A DNA stretch of 64,000 bases from SKHV01 sp963678565 (GTDB lineage Bacteria > Bacteroidota > Bacteroidia > Bacteroidales > Prolixibacteraceae): positions 3,472,001 to 3,536,000 of the forward strand of contig OY782875.1 in assembly GCA_963678565.1 (NCBI GenBank). Direction: 5' to 3'. Below the pieces are notes generated by a model that saw nothing but the letters and a program-made list of their open reading frames with translations, did no database searches and had not been told where the DNA came from. A program made the translations under genes and the position numbers. This document shows, one piece after another, positions 51,612-60,153 of the stretch. Position 1 is the first letter of the stretch, and every line of letters begins with the position of its first letter.

Positions 51612-52213
51612 AATAATATGGCTAGTCTTATTTCTGAAAGATTAACACTGAAATTAAAAGCCAAATCGCTACTAAGCTGAAATCGTTCACTGCGCATTAA
51701 TCCATAAAGAATCAAATCGAAAGCCAATAGAAATCCACCTTGAAGGTAGAGTGAATTTCCATATCCTTTTAAAAGGTCTGGATTTTTTGTTGTCTTTTTA
51801 GAAAGGTGATTCAATAAAAACCCAACTCCGATATAGCACAAATCTAAACCACTATTAATTAACAGAATGCGTTCCGTATTCAAATGGTTTTCCAAAAATT
51901 CGGAAGGAGATAGCGAGCTGCAATCTAATCCCCAATTGTTATAAAGCGAAATTCCGGCAATCGATAAATTAACCACATTCCAAAAAACATTCATTTGGTG
52001 GAAATACATTTTCTGCCCCGTATTTTGCTTCCATCCGTAAGCTCCAATTGCCATATTCCCTATTGCCCAACTCCCGAGTACAATCATTCCCGTATTCGAG
52101 ATTGTAGTACTATTCCGACAAAAATCATAGTCGGTATATTCTTGTTGACCGAATAAAAAAACAGGAATCAAAAGCAGAAATACAATAATAAATATGGATT
52201 GATGTTTCATCAC
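51608..52213 (-). CDS. Small membrane protein of unknown function, DUF6992-like
   Basis: 201 residues. A signal-like N-terminus (1-22, PVFLFGQ) is followed by about four hydrophobic segments: GMIVLGSWAIGNMAIGAYGW (about 42-61), MNVFWNVVNLSIAGISLY (about 73-92), INSGLDLCYIGVGFLL (about 118-135) and LYLQGGFLLAFDLILYGLM (about 150-170). The WN.VN...AG pattern reminds me of DUF6992, recalled without search. It is coupled to the aldo/keto reductase by a four-base ATGA overlap, so the two probably share a transcript. Role unknown. Confidence 0.7.
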   Translation of the reverse strand: MMKHQSIFIIVFLLLIPVFLFGQQEYTDYDFCRNSTTISNTGMIVLGSWAIGNMAIGAYGWKQNTGQKMYFHQMNVFWNVVNLSIAGISLYNNWGLDCSSLSPSEFLENHLNTERILLINSGLDLCYIGVGFLLNHLSKKTTKNPDLLKGYGNSLYLQGGFLLAFDLILYGLMRSERFQLSSDLAFNFSVNLSEIRLAILF

Positions 52214-53394
52214 TTTTTCTCTTTAGGTTTATACAATTTTTGATGCGTATCTCTAATGATTTCAACTAATGGATAATTATCGGGAACCTTACTTAAATCA
52301 ACTTTTCTCAATAATTCTTCATCAGGGAACATACCCGGAAACCAATGTCCTTTTTCCTCAAACATATTGTAACGAAAACGTGCAAAAGTACTCATATCGT
52401 AACAATCCAACATTTGTCGAAAACGCAAAATCTCTGGAATATTCAAACCTGAGGGATCATTTTCGAACTGATAAAAATCGATAGAATGATGCGGGTCTAA
52501 TTGCTTTTGTTCTTCCATTAATTTCAAAATTCGCTGATCATCCTCTTTCATCGGAGCAGGCGCCGGACAAACTCCTTCAACATCTTCAAAAGTTCCGGTA
52601 ACAGGTAAGCCCATTGTTAAGGTATGGATATTTTCATTTCCCAAGCAAAACCGAGCATTCCATTGCAATGGCGTTGCTGGCGCAGTTAATTCCTTTAATT
52701 TCTCTGAAGGTTTTGAAAGCTGTCCACCTTTGTCGTTGGGCGAAATGATGAAAACCCCCATATCTTTTTCAGCAGCCAAATCAATGGCAGGCTTATTTCG
52801 TTGGAAAAAATAGTAATAATGTAGATTCACAAAATCGAACAGATCGGTTTCAACGGCTTTTAAAATTACATTTAAAGGAGCGTGTGTACTAAACCCAACA
52901 TGCTTAATAATCCCCTCTTCTTTCATTTTTAATAGCTCCTCAACCGGACCACCTTTGCAGCAAGCCTGCTCTAGCAATTCGGTAGTATTAATTCCATGCC
53001 AAGCATAAAAATCGAAATAATCTGTTTTTAAAGTATCAAGTTGTTCCTGAACCAGCTCACGCGTTTCCTTCGCTGTTTTTGGATTTCCTTTGGTCATCAG
53101 TAAATAACTTTCGCGCTTTATCTTCAAGATGTCGTTAAGTGCTATTCCATAAGCAGTTTCGCTTTTTTTGTATCCATAAGCAGTTTCAATCAAGTTGATT
53201 CCCATTTCGAAGGAGCGCTTAATTGTTTCTACACACATTTCTAAGGTATCCTTTGGAACTTCATTTCGAGGTTCCTCCCAGCCATGTAGAAAACGCATGC
53301 CTCCAAGAGTAATTACACTTACCTGTTCTTCAGTTCTTCCAAAACGTCTTTTATCCATCGCAGGTTGATACAATTTTAACGAATTTAAATCCAT
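52210..53394 (-). CDS. Aldo/keto reductase with degenerate ferredoxin-like C-terminus
   Basis: 394 residues. An (alpha/beta)8 NAD(P)H-linked reductase domain (1-275) is followed by a C-terminal region that matches the iron-sulfur tail of COG1453-type aldo/keto reductases in pattern (PSGLNIPEILRFRQML, EEKGHWFPG) but not in cysteines. The Cys positions of the first cluster read Ser304, Phe307, Phe310 and Asp313; those of the second read Glu360, Arg363, Asp366 and Val370. The tetrad is also altered: the usual Asp is Glu70 (LIETAYGY), with Lys102 and His133 present. The fold is likely kept while both [4Fe-4S] clusters are lost. The substrate is unknown. Confidence 0.85.
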   Translation of the reverse strand: MDLNSLKLYQPAMDKRRFGRTEEQVSVITLGGMRFLHGWEEPRNEVPKDTLEMCVETIKRSFEMGINLIETAYGYKKSETAYGIALNDILKIKRESYLLMTKGNPKTAKETRELVQEQLDTLKTDYFDFYAWHGINTTELLEQACCKGGPVEELLKMKEEGIIKHVGFSTHAPLNVILKAVETDLFDFVNLHYYYFFQRNKPAIDLAAEKDMGVFIISPNDKGGQLSKPSEKLKELTAPATPLQWNARFCLGNENIHTLTMGLPVTGTFEDVEGVCPAPAPMKEDDQRILKLMEEQKQLDPHHSIDFYQFENDPSGLNIPEILRFRQMLDCYDMSTFARFRYNMFEEKGHWFPGMFPDEELLRKVDLSKVPDNYPLVEIIRDTHQKLYKPKEKK

Positions 53395-53611
53395 ATAATC
53401 ATTTAACTTTTTTAATATAAAAATCTTTAATATTAGAATATCGCAATTTCATTTTGAGATTAACAAACTTATTCTAAACAAATTAAACACACAGTAGTTT
53501 CAAATAAATAGTTATATTTCATATTGTTTGGGGAAATATCATGCTACATCACAAACATAAACTTTATATTTCCCGTTAATACTGATTGCGAAACCAATTA
53601 CAATTAAAATA

Positions 53612-55630
53612 ATGAAATTAAAAACAAAGCACTTAATGATTGCGCTTATGGCAACAACAATTACTTCCTGTAGTACAAATCCAGAGAAAGCAATTGATCT
53701 TTCAAATTTAGATACATCAGTAAATCCGGCTGAGGATTTTGACAACTATGCCAACGGAGGTTGGAAAGAAAAAAATCCTATTCCGGATGATAAAAGCAGA
53801 TTTGGAACATTTGACAAACTTCGAGACGAAGCTGAAGTACAAGTTAAAACCTTATTCGAAGAAATCATAACTTCGGAACATGAAGCAGGTTCAAATGGAC
53901 AAAAAATAGCAGATTTATACAATTCAGGGATGGATACAAACACCATCGAAGGCTTAGGTTATCAACCTATTGCCCCGTTACTTGAAGAAATCGAAGGAAT
54001 TAACAGCAAAGATGAAATTCAAGCATTCATCAATAAATCGCATGCAACCGGTAATTCTATTTTATTTGGTTTTTATGGATCTGCTGACCGAAAAAACAGC
54101 GATTTTGTAATTGCTCATTTCTCTCAAAGTGGTTTAGGATTATCCGATAGAGATTACTATTTGGAAAATGATTCGCGCTCGAAAGAAATTCGAACAAAGT
54201 ACGTAGAACACATTGCTAAGATGTTTGAATTGATCAACACTCCAAGCGATGATGCAAAAGAATTTGCTGATAGAATCATGGCATTTGAAACTCGTTTGGC
54301 TAAAGCTTCCTTAACTAGAGTTGAGCTTAGAGATCCGGAAAAAACATACAACAAAACCAACTTGCAAGGCCTAGCAGATATGGCTCCAAATTACAACTGG
54401 GATGCTTTTTTCAAGACCATTGATGTGGATCCAAGTGGAGATATCAATGTTGGCATGCCTGAGTTTATGAAAGCAACAAGCGAAATGCTCGAAGATGTAT
54501 CACTTGAGGATTGGAAACTGTATATAAAATGGGACATATTAAGCAGCTCTGCCAGCTATTTATCTTCTGATTTCGTTGACCAAAGCTTCGACTTTTATGG
54601 CAAAACCATGAAAGACCAAAAAGAAATCAGAGCACGGTGGAAAAGGGTTCAAGGACTAACCAACTCGGTTTTAGATGAAGCAATCGGACAGCTTTATGTT
54701 GCAAAATACTTCCCTCCTGAAGCAAAAGAAAGAATGATCAAATTGGTAGACAATCTTCAACTCGCGCTTAAGGACAGAATCAAAGGTTTAGATTGGATGA
54801 GCGATGCCACTAAAGAAAAAGCGCTCGAAAAACTAGCAACCACCAATACAAAAATTGGCTATCCCGATAAATGGAAAGATTTTTCTTCGTTAGAAATCTC
54901 TGCTGATAGTTATTTCAACAATATTCTAAATGCCAGAGCATTTGGAAAAAGAGAAAATTTAGACAAAATAAACAAGCCGGTTGACAAAGAAGAATGGTTC
55001 ATGTCGCCACAAACAGTGAATGCATATTACAACCCATTGTTTAACGAAATTGTATTTCCTGCTGCAATTTTACAACCACCTTTCTTCTATCTCGATGCCG
55101 ACGATGCTGTAAATTATGGTGCAATTGGTGTTGTGATCGGCCATGAAATGACTCATGGTTTCGACGACAAAGGTTGCAAGTACGACAAAGATGGAAACAT
55201 GAATAATTGGTGGACTGAAGAAGATGGAGAAAAATTTGAAAAAAGAACGAAAGTGTTAGTTGACCAATACAATGAATTTCAAATTTCCGACTCTGTTTTT
55301 GCCGACGGGACATTATCATTAGGTGAAAACATTGCCGATCTGGGTGGTGTAAACATTGCCTTTCAAGCCTTTCAAGAAGGAGGAAAGAAAACAGAGCCCA
55401 TCAGTGGATTTACCTCTGAGCAGCGCTTTTTCCTTTCTTACGCACATTTATGGGCCAACAATACTCGCGAAAAAGAAATGCAACGATTAACAAAGGAAGA
55501 CGTGCATTCATTGGGTCGTTTCCGTGTACTAGGACCATTGCGAAATGTACCAGAATTTTATGCAGCATTTAATGTAGAACCTGGAAATTATATGTATCTC
55601 CCAAAAGAAGAACGAGCAGCTATTTGGTAG
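53612..55630 (+). CDS. M13-family zinc metallopeptidase lipoprotein (PepO/neprilysin-like)
   Basis: 672 residues. Lipoprotein signal with Cys near residue 21 (ATTITSCSTNPEKA), so it should be anchored in the cell envelope facing the periplasm or surface. The catalytic region has VIGHEMTHGFDDKG (HExxH zinc motif), the downstream Glu ligand in LGENIADLGGVNIAFQAF, and NAYYNPLFNEIVFPAAILQPPFF (the NAYY substrate motif). The N-terminal helical domain closes the active site, limiting substrates to peptides. It is alone; the 55671-55702 palindrome right after it can serve as its terminator. Confidence 0.93.
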   Translation: MKLKTKHLMIALMATTITSCSTNPEKAIDLSNLDTSVNPAEDFDNYANGGWKEKNPIPDDKSRFGTFDKLRDEAEVQVKTLFEEIITSEHEAGSNGQKIADLYNSGMDTNTIEGLGYQPIAPLLEEIEGINSKDEIQAFINKSHATGNSILFGFYGSADRKNSDFVIAHFSQSGLGLSDRDYYLENDSRSKEIRTKYVEHIAKMFELINTPSDDAKEFADRIMAFETRLAKASLTRVELRDPEKTYNKTNLQGLADMAPNYNWDAFFKTIDVDPSGDINVGMPEFMKATSEMLEDVSLEDWKLYIKWDILSSSASYLSSDFVDQSFDFYGKTMKDQKEIRARWKRVQGLTNSVLDEAIGQLYVAKYFPPEAKERMIKLVDNLQLALKDRIKGLDWMSDATKEKALEKLATTNTKIGYPDKWKDFSSLEISADSYFNNILNARAFGKRENLDKINKPVDKEEWFMSPQTVNAYYNPLFNEIVFPAAILQPPFFYLDADDAVNYGAIGVVIGHEMTHGFDDKGCKYDKDGNMNNWWTEEDGEKFEKRTKVLVDQYNEFQISDSVFADGTLSLGENIADLGGVNIAFQAFQEGGKKTEPISGFTSEQRFFLSYAHLWANNTREKEMQRLTKEDVHSLGRFRVLGPLRNVPEFYAAFNVEPGNYMYLPKEERAAIW

Positions 55631-55670
55631 TCAATTTCTGCCAACTTTTATAAAACTTTAACATTAAAAT

Positions 55671-55702
55671 AAAAAGTGCGCAACCGATTGCGCACTTTTT
55701 TT
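55671..55702 (+). promoter_or_regulatory. Large palindrome acting as M13 gene terminator and LacI-2 operator
   Basis: Bases 55671-55700 form a 30-base palindrome with one mismatched pair (core TGCGCAACCGATTGCGCA, central CG) plus a T-run. It has the look of an intrinsic terminator for the peptidase gene. It also carries the GCAAnC-GnTTGC core of a LacI operator, placed 19.5 bases before the -7 box of the next gene. Confidence 0.7.
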
Positions 55703-55704
55703 GT

Positions 55705-55712
55705 TATATTTG
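55705..55712 (+). promoter_or_regulatory. lacI-2 promoter -7 element, unusually close to the ATG
   Basis: TATATTTG ends only four bases before ATG 55717, so the transcript from this promoter would be leaderless or nearly so. Confidence 0.5.
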
Positions 55713-55716
55713 CAAC

Positions 55717-56766
55717 ATGGGAAACCGAAAAATTACGATACACGACATTGCTGCTAAGCTAGGCATCTCTGCCTCAACGGTTTCCCGTGCATTAAATGGA
55801 CATAGCCGAATCAGTAAAAACACGCGCGATTTAATTAAAAAAACGGCAATTGAATTAAACTACAAACCAAATAACTTAGCTTCAAGCTTCCGAAAAGGAA
55901 AGTCCAATAGTATCGGAATCATAATTCCTCGAATTAACAGGCATTTTTTCTCAAACACCATTTCCGGAATGGAAAGCATAACGAATCCGGCAGGTTATAA
56001 TTTAATGATTTGTCAAACCAACGAGAGTGCAGAAGAAGAAGCAAAAAGTATCCTCAACTTAATTTCGAGTAGAGTCGACGGAATCATTATGTCAGTTTCA
56101 GTTGAAACAAAAGACACCAAACATATCGAAGCTGCCATTTCCGAAGGAATTCCAGTAGTTCAATTCGATAGAATTTCGCCTCAATTAGATATCGACAAAG
56201 TAATAAACGACAATAAAACAGCGAGTTATCTAATTACCAATCACTTAATTAATCAAGGTTATAAAAACATTGTACACTGCGCAGGTCCTCAACACAACAC
56301 CGTGTATTTCGATCGTTTAAATGGCTATAAACAAGCCATGAAAAAAGCCAAATTAAATTTGCAGATTGTGAATATGGCTGAAAATTTAACAAGACACGAT
56401 GGAGCTGATCTTGCTAAAAAGTGGATACAAGAAGGAAATATTCCAGAGGCAATTAGTACTTCGAGCGACTATTTATCGCTTGGAATTTACATTGAACTAA
56501 AAAAGGCAGGCTATAAAATCCCTGAAGATGTTGCCATCACAGGATTTTCAAACGAACCATTTACCGAGTATTTAGAACCTGGCATTACAACACTTGAACA
56601 ACATGGCTTGGAAATGGGAAAAAGTGCTGCAAAACTATTAATCGAAAGATTAACCTCTACACGAAAAATTCCGGTTTCTCGTATGATAACCATTCAACCC
56701 GAATTATTGGTGAGAGGCTCAACATTAAGAAGCGAACTATTAATTAATAATAAAATAATCACTTAA
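55717..56766 (+). CDS. LacI-family transcriptional regulator of the kdu cluster (paralogue 2)
   Basis: 349 residues. Helix-turn-helix TIHDIAAKLGISASTVSRAL (about 6-25), hinge ASSFRKGKSNSIG, then the effector domain (IIPRINRHFFSNTISGMESITNPAGYNLMICQTNES). It is the first gene of the cluster with kduI, the cupin, kduD and the DUF4861 gene, all on the same strand with short gaps, so it is likely an autoregulated repressor answering to an unsaturated-uronate product. Clearly paralogous to the regulator at 47872. The start is fixed by homology at ATG 55717, although the -7 box is only four bases upstream. Confidence 0.92.
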   Translation: MGNRKITIHDIAAKLGISASTVSRALNGHSRISKNTRDLIKKTAIELNYKPNNLASSFRKGKSNSIGIIIPRINRHFFSNTISGMESITNPAGYNLMICQTNESAEEEAKSILNLISSRVDGIIMSVSVETKDTKHIEAAISEGIPVVQFDRISPQLDIDKVINDNKTASYLITNHLINQGYKNIVHCAGPQHNTVYFDRLNGYKQAMKKAKLNLQIVNMAENLTRHDGADLAKKWIQEGNIPEAISTSSDYLSLGIYIELKKAGYKIPEDVAITGFSNEPFTEYLEPGITTLEQHGLEMGKSAAKLLIERLTSTRKIPVSRMITIQPELLVRGSTLRSELLINNKIIT

Positions 56767-56779
56767 AAAGTATAAAAGT

Positions 56780-57622
56780 ATGGACGTAATTTATAAGAAA
56801 AGACACAACGTACATCCTGAGGATTTCAAACAGTACGGAACCCAAAGAATTAGAGATGAGTTTTTAATCGAAGATGTAATGGTTGAAGATAAAATCAGCC
56901 TCACTTATTCCTTCATCGATCGCTACATTGTTGGTGGTGCTATTCCAGCAACGAAAGCATTAGATTTATCACCAATTGAACCATTAAAAGCAGAATATTT
57001 CTTGGAAAGAAGAGAAATGGGTGTGATTAATGTAGGTGGAAAAGGTAAAATTATTACCGATACTGAAACTTTCGATGTTGACTACAAAGAAGCTGTTTAT
57101 TTAGGCCGCGGAACTAAAAAAGTAGTATTCGAGTCGGTTGATTCTAACAAACCAGCACACTTTTACATCAACTCAGCACCAGCACATAAAGAATATCCAA
57201 CTCGCCACGTAACCTTGAAAGATGCAAACGTATTGCAATTAGGTTCATTGGAAACTTCAAACGAGCGTCAAATTAATCAATTATTGGTAAAGGAAGTTGT
57301 TCAAACTTGTCAATTACAAATGGGAATGACCGAATTGAAACCAGGTAGCGTTTGGAATACCATGCCAGCACATACACACGATCGTCGTATGGAGGCATAT
57401 TTCTATTTTGAGGTTCCAGAAAATCAAGCAGTTTGTCACTTTATGGGTGATCCTAAAGAAACGCGTCACATTTGGATGAAAAACGAAACCGCAGTTCTTT
57501 CTCCATCTTGGAGTATTCACAGTGCAGCAGGTACATCAAACTACATTTTCATTTGGGGTATGGCAGGTGAAAACCTTGACTATGGTGATATGGACATTCG
57601 TCAACCAAATGAATTAAGATAA
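56780..57622 (+). CDS. kduI: 5-dehydro-4-deoxy-D-glucuronate isomerase
   Basis: 280 residues, standard length. KduI converts 5-keto-4-deoxyuronate (DKI) to 2,5-diketo-3-deoxygluconate (DKII) in pectin and other unsaturated-uronate breakdown. The cupin-type zinc site is visible as MPAHTHDRRMEAYFYFEV (His, His, Glu) with a further His in SWSIHSAAGTSNYIFIWGMAGEN. The N-terminal YKKRHNVHPEDFKQYGTQRIRDEFL is typical. It lies 13 bases after lacI-2 and 11 before the cupin gene, in the order of a classic kdu operon. Confidence 0.96.
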   Translation: MDVIYKKRHNVHPEDFKQYGTQRIRDEFLIEDVMVEDKISLTYSFIDRYIVGGAIPATKALDLSPIEPLKAEYFLERREMGVINVGGKGKIITDTETFDVDYKEAVYLGRGTKKVVFESVDSNKPAHFYINSAPAHKEYPTRHVTLKDANVLQLGSLETSNERQINQLLVKEVVQTCQLQMGMTELKPGSVWNTMPAHTHDRRMEAYFYFEVPENQAVCHFMGDPKETRHIWMKNETAVLSPSWSIHSAAGTSNYIFIWGMAGENLDYGDMDIRQPNELR

Positions 57623-57633
57623 GCGTAAATATT

Positions 57634-57978
57634 ATGAAATACGCTTTCAAATACGATGAATTAGAAGCCGAACAGGTTGCTGAAAGTTTAGAACGTAGAA
57701 TTGTTTATACCAACAACCTAATGTTGGCTAATGTGGAATTTAGCGACGGTCCAACCAGCGCACCCGATCCTTTTCATTCACATGTACACGAACAGGTTTC
57801 TTACCTAGCAGAAGGCGAAGTTTACCTATTTGTTGCAGATGAAGAGAAAGTGCATTTAAAGGCTGGCGATCATTTCGCAATTCCATCGAATGTGCCGCAC
57901 TCTATTCAACGATTGACGAAAAATGTTAAAATTATCGATTGCTTTAATCCAATCAGAGAAGATTTTTTGAAAAAATAA
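57634..57978 (+). CDS. kdgF: Cupin protein, KdgF-like
   Basis: 114 residues, single cupin domain. KdgF proteins speed the ring opening of 4,5-unsaturated galacturonate or glucuronate to DKI, the substrate of KduI. The metal motif is PFHSHVHEQVSYLAEGEV (HxHxxxQ/E) and the second cupin motif is LKAGDHFAIPSNVPHSIQ. The size, the motif and the place between kduI and kduD support KdgF rather than a random cupin. It is 17 bases from kduD. No polysaccharide lyase is in the window to supply its substrate. Confidence 0.85.
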   Translation: MKYAFKYDELEAEQVAESLERRIVYTNNLMLANVEFSDGPTSAPDPFHSHVHEQVSYLAEGEVYLFVADEEKVHLKAGDHFAIPSNVPHSIQRLTKNVKIIDCFNPIREDFLKK

Positions 57979-57995
57979 AATAAAAAAAGATAAAA

Positions 57996-58793
57996 ATGGT
58001 TCAAGAATTATTTGACTTATCAGGAAAAGTAGCCTTAGTTACCGGTGGAACTCACGGTATTGGCATGGCTTGTGGTAAAAATCTTGCAAAAGCAGGTGCT
58101 AAACTTTGCATCAACGACTTAAGCGAAGAAAAATTAGCCGAAGCAAAAGCAGAATATGCTAAAGACGGAATCGACGTTTTCACAGTGAAATTCAATGTGA
58201 CAAGCGAAGAAGAAGTTGACAAAGGTGTTAGTATAATCGAAAAAGAAGTTGGTCCAATTGATATTTTGGTAAACAACGCCGGAATTATTAAGCGTATTCC
58301 AATTTTAGATATGCCAATCAAAGACTTCGAACAAGTGATTGATGTTGACTTGGTAGCTCCCTTAATTGTTGCAAAGAGAATTGCACCTGGAATGATTGAG
58401 CGTCGTCAAGGAAAAATCATTAACATGTGTTCAATGATGAGTGTTTACGGTCGTCAAAATGTTTCAGCTTATGCTGCAGCAAAAGGTGGTTTGAAATTGT
58501 TAACCGAAAACATGACTTGCGAGTGGGCAAAATACAATGTTCAAGTAAACGGAATTGGACCAGGTTACATTGCAACTTCACAAACAGCACCAATTCGTGT
58601 AAACGGACATCCATTCAACGATTTGGTTATGACTCGAACTCCTGCAGGCCGTTGGGGTGAGCCAGAAGATGTTGGTAATGCAGCATTGTTCTTGGCGTCA
58701 AAAGCCGCTGATTTCGTAAATGGACATATTCTTTATGTTGACGGTGGTATCCTAGCAAACTTCGGTTACGTTAAAGGTGAAAACGATATCTAA
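57996..58793 (+). CDS. kduD: SDR oxidoreductase, 2-dehydro-3-deoxy-D-gluconate 5-dehydrogenase
   Basis: 265 residues. KduD reduces 2,5-diketo-3-deoxygluconate (DKII) to KDG, which then goes to KdgK. Motifs: VTGGTHGIGMACGKNLA (cofactor loop, about 16-32), ILVNNAGIIKR, INMCSMMSVYG (catalytic Ser), YAAAKGG (Tyr and Lys) and PAGRWGEPEDVGNAALFLAS. The length is close to Bacteroidota KduD/gluconate 5-dehydrogenase. It ends one base before the ATG of the DUF4861 gene. The operon with kduI and the cupin gives the specific call. Confidence 0.92.
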   Translation: MVQELFDLSGKVALVTGGTHGIGMACGKNLAKAGAKLCINDLSEEKLAEAKAEYAKDGIDVFTVKFNVTSEEEVDKGVSIIEKEVGPIDILVNNAGIIKRIPILDMPIKDFEQVIDVDLVAPLIVAKRIAPGMIERRQGKIINMCSMMSVYGRQNVSAYAAAKGGLKLLTENMTCEWAKYNVQVNGIGPGYIATSQTAPIRVNGHPFNDLVMTRTPAGRWGEPEDVGNAALFLASKAADFVNGHILYVDGGILANFGYVKGENDI

Positions 58794-58794
58794 A

Positions 58795-60015
58795 ATGAAA
58801 CTTAAAAGTTTTTTATACCTCATATTAGTAGGAGCAAGTTTTATTGCTTGCTCCTCTGCTAATATGGAAATAACCATTTCCAATCATTCGGATATAAAAT
58901 TATCTGATAAAGGAATCGAATACAGTCGTGTTCAATTAGAGGAACAATTTGGTGCACTCCCCGAAAATGAAATTCCATTTTTGAAAGACCAAGAAAAACT
59001 TATTCCTTGCCAACAAGAAGACTTAGATGGCAACGGAAAATGGGATAATTTATTCACACTTCTCAATTTCGAACCCAATGAGGTTAAAACTCTTGAATTA
59101 ACTTTCAAAAATATTGATGAAGCACCAGCTGTAAAACCTCGAACCAATATTCGTTTTGCCGATAAAAACGATAAAGAGAAAGAATTTACAGAAAATATCC
59201 GATTAAAAACGAACTCAACAAACATCACTCAACGCGTATTCCAAATGGAAGGTCCTGCTTGGGAAAATGATGTTGTTGCATTCCGAAACTACTTCGATGC
59301 ACGTAACGGCAATGATATCTTCGGAAAGATAACCGACGAAATGGTGATGGATATTTGTGGATTAAAAGATGGCCCAACCTACCACGAAATGCAACCTTGG
59401 GGAATGGACATCTTAAAAGTTGGAAACTCTCTAGGAGCAGGAGCAATCGCACTTGAAACAGCAAGTGGATTACACCGAATTGGTCCCGATTGCGATGGAA
59501 CCTACAAGTTAGTTGAAGAAGGTCCGTTGCGCTCAATCTTCGATTTCCACTACGAAAATGTGAAAGTAGATGGGAAGACAGGAAGTGTAACCAACCGCAT
59601 TTCAATTCAAGCTGGTAAACCTTATTTCAAAGCTTCGGTAACCGTTGATGGATTTGATGGTGCGAAATTGGTAACCGGAATTGTAAATCTTCATTCCGAA
59701 GAAGTTTTCTCTGCATCTACCGAGCAATATTCGTACATGTTTACGCACGATAATCAAGCGTACAACGAAGAGAAATTAGGACTAGCAATCATTTCAACTC
59801 AAAATACAATTGTAGCATTGGCTACTCCTGAAGAAGGCGAAGGCATAACTCAAACCTTCTATACTAGTTTCGATTTGAAAGAACAACCAGTACAATATTA
59901 TTTTATGGCTGGTTGGGAATTGCAAGATAAAAACTGGGCTGATAAAGAAACTTTTGAAAAAGGCATTAAAAAAGAAGGTCTAGAAATGGCAACTGTAATT
60001 GAAACACAGTTCTAA
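58795..60015 (+). CDS. DUF4861-family lipoprotein
   Basis: 406 residues from ATG 58795; a GTG at 58777 lies inside kduD and is not used. Lipoprotein signal with Cys near residue 19 (SFIACSSANMEI). The rest is beta-rich, with EDLDGNGKWDNLFTLLNF (a Ca-binding-like DxDGNG), MEGPAWENDVVAFRNYFDARNG, DFHYENVKVDGKTGSVTNRIS and ELQDKNWADKETFEKG. The pattern matches DUF4861 proteins found in Bacteroidota pectin and rhamnogalacturonan gene clusters. Its place at the end of the kdu operon suggests handling of uronate-containing sugars in the envelope. No catalytic function is established to my knowledge. Confidence 0.85.
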   Translation: MKLKSFLYLILVGASFIACSSANMEITISNHSDIKLSDKGIEYSRVQLEEQFGALPENEIPFLKDQEKLIPCQQEDLDGNGKWDNLFTLLNFEPNEVKTLELTFKNIDEAPAVKPRTNIRFADKNDKEKEFTENIRLKTNSTNITQRVFQMEGPAWENDVVAFRNYFDARNGNDIFGKITDEMVMDICGLKDGPTYHEMQPWGMDILKVGNSLGAGAIALETASGLHRIGPDCDGTYKLVEEGPLRSIFDFHYENVKVDGKTGSVTNRISIQAGKPYFKASVTVDGFDGAKLVTGIVNLHSEEVFSASTEQYSYMFTHDNQAYNEEKLGLAIISTQNTIVALATPEEGEGITQTFYTSFDLKEQPVQYYFMAGWELQDKNWADKETFEKGIKKEGLEMATVIETQF

Positions 60016-60035
60016 AAAAAGATTAAATCAACTGA

Positions 60036-60070
60036 AAAAAACCCTAATTCGTTTGAGTTAGGGTTTTTTA
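60036..60070 (+). terminator. Intrinsic terminator at the end of the kdu operon
   Basis: AAACCCTAA and TTAGGGTTT arms with a ten-base loop, followed by Ts, about 25 bases past the DUF4861 stop codon. Confidence 0.85.
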
Positions 60071-60106
60071 TTTTATTACGAATATCAATTCAGCGTCGAA
60101 AGAAAC

Positions 60107-60136
60107 TTTGTTTTAACGAAATTGTTATTAAATTTA
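60107..60136 (+). promoter_or_regulatory. Possible promoter of sigma factor operon
   Basis: TTTG (60107-60110), an 18-base spacer and TAAATTTA (60129-60136), one base off the TAnnTTTG consensus, 17 bases before the ATG. Confidence 0.35.
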
Positions 60137-60153
60137 AACAACTATAAATCGCT

